This document shows positions 16,006-23,576 of a stretch of DNA of 32,160 nucleotides, one piece after another; the stretch's first letter is position 1, and each line of letters begins with the position of its first letter. A program made the position numbers and the translations under genes. This stretch comes from Lachnospiraceae bacterium. GTDB lineage: Bacteria; Bacillota; Clostridia; Lachnospirales; Lachnospiraceae. The notes beneath the pieces are model-generated. The model was not told the origin of the DNA, did not search any database, and was given only the letters and a program-made list of their open reading frames with translations. The stretch is from contig VSND01000050.1 of assembly GCA_009774145.1 (NCBI GenBank), positions 1 to 32,160 of the forward strand, read 5' to 3'.

Positions 16006-16947
16006 CTACCTTCCCGGCTCGGACAGGAACAGCGCATTTACAAATGTATCCGCATCAAATTTCTGCAGATCATCAATATGTTCTCCGACACCGATGTATT
16101 TCACCGGAACATTCAGCTCTGACTGAATCGCCACTGCGATGCCGCCCTTTGCGGTTCCGTCCAGCTTTGTAAGAATAATGCCGGTCAGATCTGCAGCTTC
16201 TCCGAACTGTCTCGCCTGTTCCATGGCATTCTGCCCGGTGGTGCCGTCCAGTACGACCAGCGTCTCCCGATAGGCATCCGGATATTCCCGCCCAATGATG
16301 CGGTTGATCTTCCGAAGCTCCTCCATCAGGTTTCTTTTGTTGTGAAGCCTGCCCGCCGTATCAATCAGAAGCACGTCTGCCTTCCTGGCCTTCGCCGCAC
16401 ACACGGCATCATAGACCACGGAAGCCGGATCCGCTCCCTCGCCGCCGCCAATAATCTCCACACCGGCGCGGTTGGCCCATTCCGTCAGCTGTTCTCCGGC
16501 CGCTGCACGGAAGGTATCCGCTGCAGCCAGGATGACACGCCGCCCCTGATCCTTCAGCTTTCCGGCAAGCTTGCCTACAGAAGTCGTCTTGCCGACCCCG
16601 TTGACGCCGATTACCAGCACGACCGATGTCTGCTTTTCAAACTCATATGCGGTCTCACCCACCCGCATCTGTTCTTTAATGCTGTTGATCAGAAGTTCCT
16701 TGCACTCCTCCGGTTTCCGGATGTGCTGCTCCTTAACCTTTTTCTTCAGGTTCTCAATAATACTGGTCGTCGCATTGATCCCGATATCTCCCATAATCAG
16801 AATCTCTTCGATTTCATCATAAAAATCTTCATCAATATCTGAAAATCCGTTGAATATGGCGTCCATACCGGATACGATATTATCTCTGGTTTTGGATAAT
16901 CCCTCCGCCAGGCGTCTGAAAAATCCTTTTTTCTCCTCTGCCATCAT
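16006..16947 (-). CDS. ftsY: FtsY, signal recognition particle receptor GTPase
   Basis: The roughly 313-residue protein docks the SRP-ribosome complex at the membrane. An N domain (about 1-90) is followed by the G domain, with P-loop GVNGVGKTT near 114-122, DTAGR in LLIDTAGRLHN, and TKLDGTAKGG. The long acidic N-terminal extension of E. coli FtsY is absent, as usual in Firmicutes; an amphipathic start (GFFRRLAEGLSKTRDNI) may bind lipid. Two adjacent ATGs lie 5 and 8 nt after AGGAGG; the first is used here. The Shine-Dalgarno abuts the repeat array, which separates this gene from smc. Confidence 0.95.
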   Translation of the reverse strand: MMAEEKKGFFRRLAEGLSKTRDNIVSGMDAIFNGFSDIDEDFYDEIEEILIMGDIGINATTSIIENLKKKVKEQHIRKPEECKELLINSIKEQMRVGETAYEFEKQTSVVLVIGVNGVGKTTSVGKLAGKLKDQGRRVILAAADTFRAAAGEQLTEWANRAGVEIIGGGEGADPASVVYDAVCAAKARKADVLLIDTAGRLHNKRNLMEELRKINRIIGREYPDAYRETLVVLDGTTGQNAMEQARQFGEAADLTGIILTKLDGTAKGGIAVAIQSELNVPVKYIGVGEHIDDLQKFDADTFVNALFLSEPGR

Positions 16948-16959
16948 CGGCACCTCCTA

Positions 16960-17246
16960 TTAGAGTTCCGCATATGCCCACACAATGCCATGGTGTCTGG
17001 AAGTTTTTCCGGCCACACCGGCGTCCGGAAAAACTTCCGGGCATTCTATGGGCACATGCTGTTAACTTAGAGTTCCGCATATGCCCATACAATGCCCTGG
17101 TGTCTGGAAGTTTTTCCGGCCGCACCGGCGTCCGGAAAACCTTCCGGGCATTCTATGGGCACATGCTGTTAACTTAGAGTTCCGCATATGCCCACACAAT
17201 GCCATGGTGTCTGGAACGTCTTCCGGCATTCTATGGGCACATGCTG
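16960..17246 (-). repeat. Three tandem palindromic elements between smc and ftsY
   Basis: Two full 107-bp units (16960-17066, 17067-17173) and a third unit shortened by about 29 bp internally (17174-17246) are nearly identical. Each unit is itself a long interrupted hairpin. Outer arms of about 20 bp (for example 16970-16989 with 17040-17059, 17 of 20 pairs) enclose inner arms GGAAGTTTTTCCGG and CCGGAAAAACTTCC. The third unit lacks the inner stem but keeps a short GGAA-CGTC-TTCC. The array begins 2 nt after the smc stop and ends at the ftsY Shine-Dalgarno. The array contains no gene. Confidence 0.93.
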
Positions 17247-17247
17247 A

Positions 17248-20200
17248 TTACTTGTCAAGATCATTTTCGATCAGATTCACCGACACAAGCGTTGACACGC
17301 CCTTCTCCTGCATGGTAATACCATACAGCCGGTCGGCTGCGTTCATCGTTCCCCTTCGATGGGTGATCACGATGAACTGTGTATATTTTGTCAGTTTATG
17401 AAGATATTTTGCAAAACGGACTACATTGGAATCGTCCAGCGCCGCCTCGATCTCATCCAGCAGACAGAATGGAGACGGCTTTAAGTTCTGTATGGCGAAC
17501 AGAAGCGCAATCGCGGTCAGTGCCTTTTCTCCGCCGGAAAGCTGCATCATATTCTGAAGCTTCTTGCCGGGCGGCTGAGAGATGATACGGACTCCTGTCT
17601 CCAGCACATCCTCTTCATCAATCAGCTCCAGTGTGCCTCTTCCTCCGCCAAACAGTTCTTTAAACGCTTTGTCAAATTCCTTCTGGATCAGTGCAAACTG
17701 CTCCCGGAACTGTTTCTGCATCCCGCTGTCCAGTTCTGAGATAACCTGCTTCAGCGCCTCCTCCGCTTCCAGAAGATCCCTGCGCTGTCCATCCATAAAT
17801 GTATAACGTTCCGAAACCTCTTTATAATCTTCAATGGCATTGACATTGACATTTCCCAGATTCCGTATTTCTTCCTTCACCATACTGCAGTTTTTCTTCA
17901 GTTCCGGAAGATCCGTATATTCCTCTTTTCGAAGCGGAACCGCTGCATTATAGGTCAGTTCATATTCTGTCCACATATGGTTCATGAGATTTTCTGAAGT
18001 TTCATCCAGTTTTTCTTTCTGGCTGTCCAGACGGAAAAGTTCTTTATCCAGCTCGTTTCTGCGGGAAGACAGTTCCTCTCTCCTGCCAAAAAAATTTTTA
18101 TGAGAAGCGGACTGCTCCTCTTTCTGTTTCTGAAGCGTCTGTACCTTTTCCGCGGTCTCCTGAATCGTCTGATCCGTCTGATCCAGTTCAGCCTGAAGAG
18201 ATTCGATCCCGGCTTCCCGGCTTCTGGTATCCTCGTCTGCCTGGCTTCTGCTCCTTAACAGTTCCTCCTGTTCATTCTGGAGTTTTTTCAGTTCTCCCTC
18301 CACCCGGTTCAGACTGGATGCCATGAATTCCGCTTTCTGAAGAATAGATGCAGTATCCAGATGGTATTCCTCCAGGCGCTTCTGTGCTTCGGTCTCTTTC
18401 AGGCGCTCCTCTTCCAGACGTGACTGGTATGTCTCCACCGCATATGTATGCGCTTTCTCCATCGCTTCCGAATCCCTGAGTTCCTGTTGGCTCTCCCTTT
18501 TCATCTCCTGAATCTCCGAAGCCTGGCGGTCCAGTTCCGTGCTTTCTTTTCCAAACTGACGGAAACTCTCATCTGCAGAACGTTTCTGTTCCCGAAGCTG
18601 CTCCACGTTGATCCTCGCGGTATTCTCGAAGACCCGAATCTCCTGCAGAGCTGCCGCGCCTGCGTCCAGCTCCAGATAGCATCTGCTCCGCTCGTTCTGT
18701 ATCTCCACCAGTTTTTTCTGGATCTTTTCCATCTCCTGCTTCTGCTGTTCCACCCGTACTGTCAGTTCGTCGATTTCCCGGTTTCTGCTCAGAAGGCTGC
18801 TGCTGTTCTTGAAAGCGCCGCCGGTCATGGAACCGCCGGGATTCATGGATTCCCCCTCCAGCGTCACAATCCGCAGACTGTAGCGGTATTTCCGCTGAAG
18901 CGCGATGGCATGATCGATATGATCCACCACCAGCGTCCGCCCCAGAAGCTGCTCCATGATATTCCGGTACCGCTCCTCTGTTTCCACCAGCGTATGCGCA
19001 AGTCCGACGACCCCCTCCTCTTTCAGCGCCTGCTCCTGACGAAACTGCTGGGGATTTTTGACTGCCGTCAGCGGCAGGAAGGTGACGCGCCCGAAACGGT
19101 TCTGCTTCAGATAGGAAATCAGCCTTTTTGCCGTCTCCTCATCTTCTGTCACCACATTCTGAATGCTGCCTCCAAGAGCCGTCTCAATGGCCGTCTCGTA
19201 TTTCTTTTCGGTCTGGATCAGATCTGCAACCACGCCGCAGATTCCTTTCTGCCGTTCCCTCTGCTCCATCACCCGGCGGATGCTGTTTCCATATCCGTCA
19301 TACCGTTCCGCCAGATTCCGAAGAGATTCCAGCCTGGAAGCTTCTCTGTGGTAAGCCGTCTGTCCATCCTCCAGACGCTTCCTGCAGATCGTGATCTGCT
19401 GCTGAAGTTCCTGGATTCGGCTTTCCGTCGCCTCCCGTTCTGCGTTTTTTTCCTGAAGCTCTGTCTGGATTCTCAGAAGTTCCTCTTCCTGCTCCTTCAG
19501 AAGTTCATCCTGTCCAAGCTCTGCGCTCTTCATCTGGATCAGCTTCTGATTTACTTCCGCCTTACGGATCTGGATCTGTTCCGTCATGGCGTCATAACGC
19601 TGGATCTTGCCTTTGATGGAAGACCGCTGGTTCAGCAGAGAGATGATCTCGTTCTTGCTGTTCTCCATATTGGTCTGGCTGTCCTGGATGCTCTGCTGAA
19701 TCTGGTCCAGCGCTTCCTGCGCTTCCTCCTGCACCTTCCTGGCCTGCGACAGCTGGATATCCAGCTCCGATTTTTCCTCAAGGACCGACCGTTTTTCTTC
19801 CTCCCGTTCCTTCCGCTCGCCCTCGATGCTCTCCATCCGTTCCTGATAATGACGGCTGCTGGCCTGCGCAGAACGCGCCTGCTCCTTCAGGACCGCAATC
19901 TGTCCTTTCAGCTGCTGCTTTTTCAGACGTCCGGAGGATTCCCCTTCTCTGGCTGCATCGATCTGCTGTTCGATCCCTTCCAGTTCTTTCTCAATGCGTT
20001 CATATTCCAGCTTCGTATTTTCGAAAGCCCGGGTGGTCTCTTCCATGTCGTCTTCTGCGATCTTCCGGTTTTTCTTAAGCTTCTCAACCTGTTCCCGGAT
20101 CTCCTCCATCTCCATCAGAAAGACATGGATCTCATATTCCTTCAGCGTCTCCCTCTTCTTCAGGTATTCCTTCGCCTTTTCCGCCTGACGCTCCAGAGGC

Positions 20201-20808
20201 CCCAACTGCTTTTCCAGCTCCGACAGGATATCGTTGACGCGAAGAAGGTTCTGCTTCTCATCCTCCAGTTTTTTCTCTGCTGTCTTCTTCCTCTTTTTAA
20301 ATTTGACGATGCCGGTAGCCTCATCAAAAAGCTCTCTTGCCTCCTCCGGCTTCGTGCTCAGGATCCGGTCGATCTGTCCCTGTCCGATGATGGAATAGCC
20401 TTCTTTGCCGATACCCGTATCGTAAAACAGCTCCTGCACATCTTTCAGCCGGCAGACTGTCCCGTTTAAAAGATATTCACTCTCCCCCGAACGATATAAC
20501 CTCCTGGCGACAGTAACCTCCTCATACGCAACCGGAAGCTGATGGTCGCCGTTATCCAGCGTAATCGCCACATAAGCGTAGCTCAAAGGCTTCCGGTTCT
20601 CCGTGCCGGAGAAAATGACATCCTGCATGGTGCCGCCCCGCAGCTGTTTTACTCTCTGTTCCCCCAGCACCCAGCGCACCGCATCCGCCACATTGCTCTT
20701 TCCCGAACCGTTCGGACCCACAATCCCCGTGATCCCGTTGTGAAAATCAAATACGATCTTGTTCGCAAAGGATTTAAACCCCTGTACCTCTATGCATTTT
20801 AAATACAT
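17248..20808 (-). CDS. smc: SMC chromosome condensation ATPase
   Basis: The 1186-residue protein has the standard SMC length. The N-terminal Walker A GPNGSGKSNVADAVRWVLGEQ starts at residue 31. Two long coiled coils (about 170-500 and 670-1020) flank the hinge, which contains GVVADLIQ...ETALGGSIQNVVTED and GGSMTGGAFKNSS. The C-terminal head carries the ABC signature LSGGEKALTAIALLFA and Walker B CLLDEIEAALDD. With ScpAB it loads at parS and organises and separates chromosomes. The start has AGGA 8 nt upstream and overlaps the rnc stop by 10 bp. The 673-codon frame on the opposite strand is a shadow of the coiled coils. Confidence 0.97.
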   Translation of the reverse strand: MYLKCIEVQGFKSFANKIVFDFHNGITGIVGPNGSGKSNVADAVRWVLGEQRVKQLRGGTMQDVIFSGTENRKPLSYAYVAITLDNGDHQLPVAYEEVTVARRLYRSGESEYLLNGTVCRLKDVQELFYDTGIGKEGYSIIGQGQIDRILSTKPEEARELFDEATGIVKFKKRKKTAEKKLEDEKQNLLRVNDILSELEKQLGPLERQAEKAKEYLKKRETLKEYEIHVFLMEMEEIREQVEKLKKNRKIAEDDMEETTRAFENTKLEYERIEKELEGIEQQIDAAREGESSGRLKKQQLKGQIAVLKEQARSAQASSRHYQERMESIEGERKEREEEKRSVLEEKSELDIQLSQARKVQEEAQEALDQIQQSIQDSQTNMENSKNEIISLLNQRSSIKGKIQRYDAMTEQIQIRKAEVNQKLIQMKSAELGQDELLKEQEEELLRIQTELQEKNAEREATESRIQELQQQITICRKRLEDGQTAYHREASRLESLRNLAERYDGYGNSIRRVMEQRERQKGICGVVADLIQTEKKYETAIETALGGSIQNVVTEDEETAKRLISYLKQNRFGRVTFLPLTAVKNPQQFRQEQALKEEGVVGLAHTLVETEERYRNIMEQLLGRTLVVDHIDHAIALQRKYRYSLRIVTLEGESMNPGGSMTGGAFKNSSSLLSRNREIDELTVRVEQQKQEMEKIQKKLVEIQNERSRCYLELDAGAAALQEIRVFENTARINVEQLREQKRSADESFRQFGKESTELDRQASEIQEMKRESQQELRDSEAMEKAHTYAVETYQSRLEEERLKETEAQKRLEEYHLDTASILQKAEFMASSLNRVEGELKKLQNEQEELLRSRSQADEDTRSREAGIESLQAELDQTDQTIQETAEKVQTLQKQKEEQSASHKNFFGRREELSSRRNELDKELFRLDSQKEKLDETSENLMNHMWTEYELTYNAAVPLRKEEYTDLPELKKNCSMVKEEIRNLGNVNVNAIEDYKEVSERYTFMDGQRRDLLEAEEALKQVISELDSGMQKQFREQFALIQKEFDKAFKELFGGGRGTLELIDEEDVLETGVRIISQPPGKKLQNMMQLSGGEKALTAIALLFAIQNLKPSPFCLLDEIEAALDDSNVVRFAKYLHKLTKYTQFIVITHRRGTMNAADRLYGITMQEKGVSTLVSVNLIENDLDK

Positions 20809-21494
20809 GTATCTTTTCCTGTCAGCGCATGGTATGCTGCTTCCTGTTCCGCCGCTTTTTTCGTTCTGCCCTGTCCTTTCCCTATTATTTTATCGCCCAA
20901 CATTGCCTGTACGATAAATATTTTCTGATGGTCCGGACCTTCCTCATGGATCAACTCATAATGCAGCGCTTCTTCGCAGTGTGCCTGTATTCGTTCCTGT
21001 AAAATGGTCTTACTATCAAAAAAGAGCTGTTTATGTTCCAGATCATCCAGAACAAATCTCTGTATAAACTCTTTTGCATTAGTAAAACCACCATCCAGAT
21101 AGATCGCTCCGATCAGCGCCTCAAAAGCATCCGAGGTAATGGAGGGCCGTTCTCTTCCCCCGCTGACCGCCTCTCCTCTTCCAAGCAGGATATACGTTCC
21201 AAGAGACAGACTGCGGGCGCAAAATGCAAGACTCTGTTCACAGACGATGCTCGCCCTTGTCTTTGTCGCATCTCCCTCCGGCATCTGCGGATATCTCTCG
21301 TACAAAAACTCGCTGGTCGCCAGTTCCAGTACCGCATCCCCCAGAAATTCCAGTCTCTCGTTGCAGTTAAGCCTTCCCATATGCCGCTCATTGGCATAGG
21401 AACTGTGGCACATGGCCGTTTTTAACAATTCCGGATTCTGAAAATGATAACCGATCTTCTCCTCCAGCTCCTTCAGTCGGGATCCTTTTTCCAT
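20799..21494 (-). CDS. rnc: Ribonuclease III
   Basis: The 231-residue enzyme cleaves double-stranded RNA in rRNA and mRNA processing. The catalytic signature NERLEFLGDAVLEL is at about 45-58, and the second acidic motif is in SDAFEALIGAIYLDGG. A C-terminal dsRNA-binding domain (about 155-228) ends with KIIGKGQGRTKKAAEQEAAYHAL. The ATG at 21494 has AGGGG about 10 nt upstream; a longer frame begins inside the leader without a ribosome-binding site. The gene overlaps smc by 10 bp. It is preceded by a structured leader after acpP. Confidence 0.95.
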   Translation of the reverse strand: MEKGSRLKELEEKIGYHFQNPELLKTAMCHSSYANERHMGRLNCNERLEFLGDAVLELATSEFLYERYPQMPEGDATKTRASIVCEQSLAFCARSLSLGTYILLGRGEAVSGGRERPSITSDAFEALIGAIYLDGGFTNAKEFIQRFVLDDLEHKQLFFDSKTILQERIQAHCEEALHYELIHEEGPDHQKIFIVQAMLGDKIIGKGQGRTKKAAEQEAAYHALTGKDTCI

Positions 21495-21524
21495 ATAAAA
21501 TCTACCCCTGTCATAAATCATAAG

Positions 21525-21592
21525 GGGCTGTTGCGAAATATCGTTTCTGCCGTCAGTCAGATTACGTCAGAAACTGCATCTCGCCCCAGCCC
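21525..21592 (-). ncRNA. Long interrupted hairpin in the acpP-rnc intergenic leader
   Basis: On the minus-strand RNA, GGGCTG pairs with CAGCCC, GCGA with UCGC, and GUUUCUG with CAGAAAC. These 17 base pairs are interrupted by symmetrical 2x2 and 6x6 internal loops and capped by an 18-nt loop. It lies 30 nt upstream of the rnc start and is not followed by a U run, so it is not a terminator. A processing or autoregulatory role is inferred. Confidence 0.5.
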
Positions 21593-21610
21593 GCATGTAC
21601 TCATACCTTA

Positions 21611-21841
21611 TTAGTTGATCGCATTCTTAATCTGCTCTACGGCATCTCCAACCGACACGATCTTTTCTGCATCTTCATTGGCAATCTCAATATCAAATTC
21701 TTCCTCGATGCCCATAATAATCTGAAACACATCCAGGGAATCTGCTCCCAGATCATCTACAAATGTCGTCTCCATCGTGATCTCATCTGCATCTACATTC
21801 AGTACTTCCGCAATGATTTCCTGTAATTTTTCAAACTCCAT
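21611..21841 (-). CDS. acpP: Acyl carrier protein
   Basis: The 76-residue acidic protein carries growing acyl chains in type II fatty acid synthesis. The phosphopantetheine Ser is Ser35 in GADSLDVFQIIMGIEEEF. Met at 21841 fits the usual ACP N-terminus (MEFEKLQEII); an ATG 3 codons upstream is possible and closer to AGGAAGG. The start lies inside the 3' end of plsX (11-bp overlap), so the two are translationally coupled. The hairpin leader of rnc follows. Confidence 0.95.
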   Translation of the reverse strand: MEFEKLQEIIAEVLNVDADEITMETTFVDDLGADSLDVFQIIMGIEEEFDIEIANEDAEKIVSVGDAVEQIKNAIN

Positions 21842-22871
21842 GACTTCCATTCCCTTCCTGATTTTCTTTTGCCTGAATACCGGCCCTGATTTTTTCATTC
21901 ATCTGCTGTTCTGTAAATGCCGCACACTGCAGGATGGAATTGCACACTTCCGTTGATCCGGAACTGCCGTGAGTCTTGACCACCAGGCCTCTCAGCCCCA
22001 GAAGCGGCGCGCCCCCGTACTGGCTTGTGTCAAAACGCTTCAGCGTCTCTTTCAGCGCAGGCTTCACCAGAAGGGCGCCGATCTTACTCCGAAGGCTGCT
22101 CAGCATCCCTTTTTTCACCATGGATATCAGCGTGGAGCCTACTCCTTCATACAGCTTCAGAATGATGTTTCCCGCAAAGGCTTCGCAGACAATCACATCT
22201 GCATACCCGGACGGGATATCGCGTGCTTCAATGCTTCCAACAAAATTGATCTCTTTGCATTCCTTCAGAAGCGGAAATGTCTCCTTAACCAGTGCGTTGC
22301 CTTTTTCTTCTTCCGCACCAATGTTCACGATCGCGACTCTCGGACTCTTTATTCCCATGATATTCTCCATATAAATAGAACCCATCTTCGCAAACTGAAC
22401 CAGGTGGGAGGGTCTGGCATCCACATTGGCTCCGCAGTCGATCAGCAGAGAAGCTCCTTTTTCAGTTGGGATCAGGGGTGCAAGCGGAGGTCTTTCTACT
22501 CCTTTGAGCCTTCCTACGATCAGCTGGCCGCCTACCAGAACCGCACCCGTACTTCCTGCGCCGACAAATGCATCGGCTTCTCCATTCTTCACCATCTTCA
22601 TGGCTGTTACAATGGAAGAATCCTTCTTCGTACGGATCGCCTGGACCGGAGGCTCTGCCATATCGATCACTTCTGTGGCGTTCACAACTTCCACTCTGGA
22701 AGAGTCATACTGATACTTCTGCAGCTCTGCCCTGACTGCTTTCTCCTGTCCCACCAGAAATACTTTTACATTGTCTTTTTTATTCACCGCTTCCACGGCG
22801 CCTTTTACGATCTCCAGCGGCGCATGGTCTCCGCCCATGGCGTCTACTGCAACCTTTACCAGTTCCTGCAT
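21831..22871 (-). CDS. plsX: Phosphate acyltransferase PlsX
   Basis: The 346-residue enzyme makes acyl-phosphate from acyl-ACP for phospholipid synthesis. Family hallmarks visible are VAVDAMGGDHAPLEIVKGAV at the start, GSTGAVLVGG, PTEKGASLLIDCGAN, VNIGAEEEKGN, and VCEAFAGNIILKLYEGVG. AGGAGG precedes the ATG. It is the first gene of the plsX-acpP-rnc-smc-ftsY run. In many Firmicutes rpmF or fapR precedes plsX; here the upstream gene is instead a PTS component in a separate unit. Confidence 0.96.
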   Translation of the reverse strand: MQELVKVAVDAMGGDHAPLEIVKGAVEAVNKKDNVKVFLVGQEKAVRAELQKYQYDSSRVEVVNATEVIDMAEPPVQAIRTKKDSSIVTAMKMVKNGEADAFVGAGSTGAVLVGGQLIVGRLKGVERPPLAPLIPTEKGASLLIDCGANVDARPSHLVQFAKMGSIYMENIMGIKSPRVAIVNIGAEEEKGNALVKETFPLLKECKEINFVGSIEARDIPSGYADVIVCEAFAGNIILKLYEGVGSTLISMVKKGMLSSLRSKIGALLVKPALKETLKRFDTSQYGGAPLLGLRGLVVKTHGSSGSTEVCNSILQCAAFTEQQMNEKIRAGIQAKENQEGNGSHGV

Positions 22872-22897
22872 CCTCTTTCCTCCTCGTTTTCTATATC

Positions 22898-22926
22898 ATA
22901 ATACGAAAACACGTTCCTGAAGTCAA
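22898..22926 (-). promoter_or_regulatory. Promoter of plsX
   Basis: TTGACT (22926-22921), a 17-nt spacer and TATTAT (22903-22898) on the minus strand, about 20 nt before the plsX ribosome-binding site. Each hexamer matches 5 of 6 consensus bases. Confidence 0.8.
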
Positions 22927-22964
22927 TACTTTCCTCAGAAAAACAAACGGAATTATGACGGTTT

Positions 22965-23456
22965 TTATGAAGACAGCCAGTGTGCCACTTCTGTTTCCCC
23001 TGCTTTTGCAGGCATTCCTGTCATATACTGGACTCTGGAAGCCGTTTCACCGTCCATCACGATCTGCATCACTTCCATACAATATCCCTTTGCCTCCAGC
23101 GCTTCCCGGTCAAACCGGATCAGTTCGGTTCCGGCTTTTACCCTGTCTCCCGACTTCACCAGCGCTGTAAATCCTTCTCCTTTCAGATTCACCGTGTCCA
23201 CGCCAATATGAATCAGTATCTCAATACCGCCCTCCAGCTCCATGCCGACTGCATGGTTGCTTCCTTCCATCGTCGCCGTCACTTTACCGTCTGCCGGCGC
23301 CACGACCACACCGCCTGACGGACGGATGACCACACCGTTTCCAAGTGCGCAGGAAGAAAAGACCGGATCCTGTGCCTCTGTCATCGACACCACGGCTCCA
23401 TCTGCTGCCGCCGTCATCCTGTACTCCTGCTGTTTCTTCTTAAAAATACCAAACAT
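22965..23456 (-). CDS. PTS glucose-family EIIA protein
   Basis: The 163-residue soluble protein is a Crr/EIIA-Glc-type phosphocarrier. The phosphorylated His is His83 in IEILIHIGVDTVNLKGEGF, helped by His68 in GSNHAVG. It receives phosphate from HPr and passes it to an EIIB domain. AGGAGG lies 8 nt upstream, directly after a palindromic element that fills the gap to the EIIC gene. As a separate protein it can serve either neighbouring permease. The EIICB at 24880-26331 has the only EIIB domain seen here. Confidence 0.93.
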   Translation of the reverse strand: MFGIFKKKQQEYRMTAAADGAVVSMTEAQDPVFSSCALGNGVVIRPSGGVVVAPADGKVTATMEGSNHAVGMELEGGIEILIHIGVDTVNLKGEGFTALVKSGDRVKAGTELIRFDREALEAKGYCMEVMQIVMDGETASRVQYMTGMPAKAGETEVAHWLSS

Positions 23457-23475
23457 CCTTCATTCCTCCTATTCA

Positions 23476-23574
23476 AGTTCCGCATCTGTTCTGAAAATGC
23501 CCCTTTGGCTGGAAGGACTTCCGTTCACATCCGTGTCCGGAAATCCTTCCGGGCATTTTCGGACTGATGCTGTT
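23476..23574 (-). repeat. Fourth palindromic stop-to-Shine-Dalgarno element
   Basis: This is a diverged relative of the units at 16960-17246. It shares AGTTCCGCAT, TGGAAG/CTTCC, GTCCGGAAA, CCTTCCGGGCATT and ATGCTGTT in the same order and orientation. Outer arms GAAAATGCCC and GGGCATTTTC (10 bp) plus GCATC/GATGC, and inner arms around GGAAGGA and TCCTTCC, preserve the fold. It starts about 3 nt after the EIIC stop and ends where AATAGGAGG, the EIIA Shine-Dalgarno, begins. Confidence 0.85.
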
Positions 23575-23576
23575 TT

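Noticed and set aside
16960..17246. Possible CRISPR array
   Set aside because: Units are about 107 bp, contiguous and palindromic over their whole length, with no unique spacers.
18448..20469. 673-codon open frame on the plus strand opposite smc
   Set aside because: It is the antisense of the coiled-coil region, rich in Leu, Phe and Arg as expected from Glu/Lys/Gln codons read backwards. It has no ribosome-binding site or family motif.
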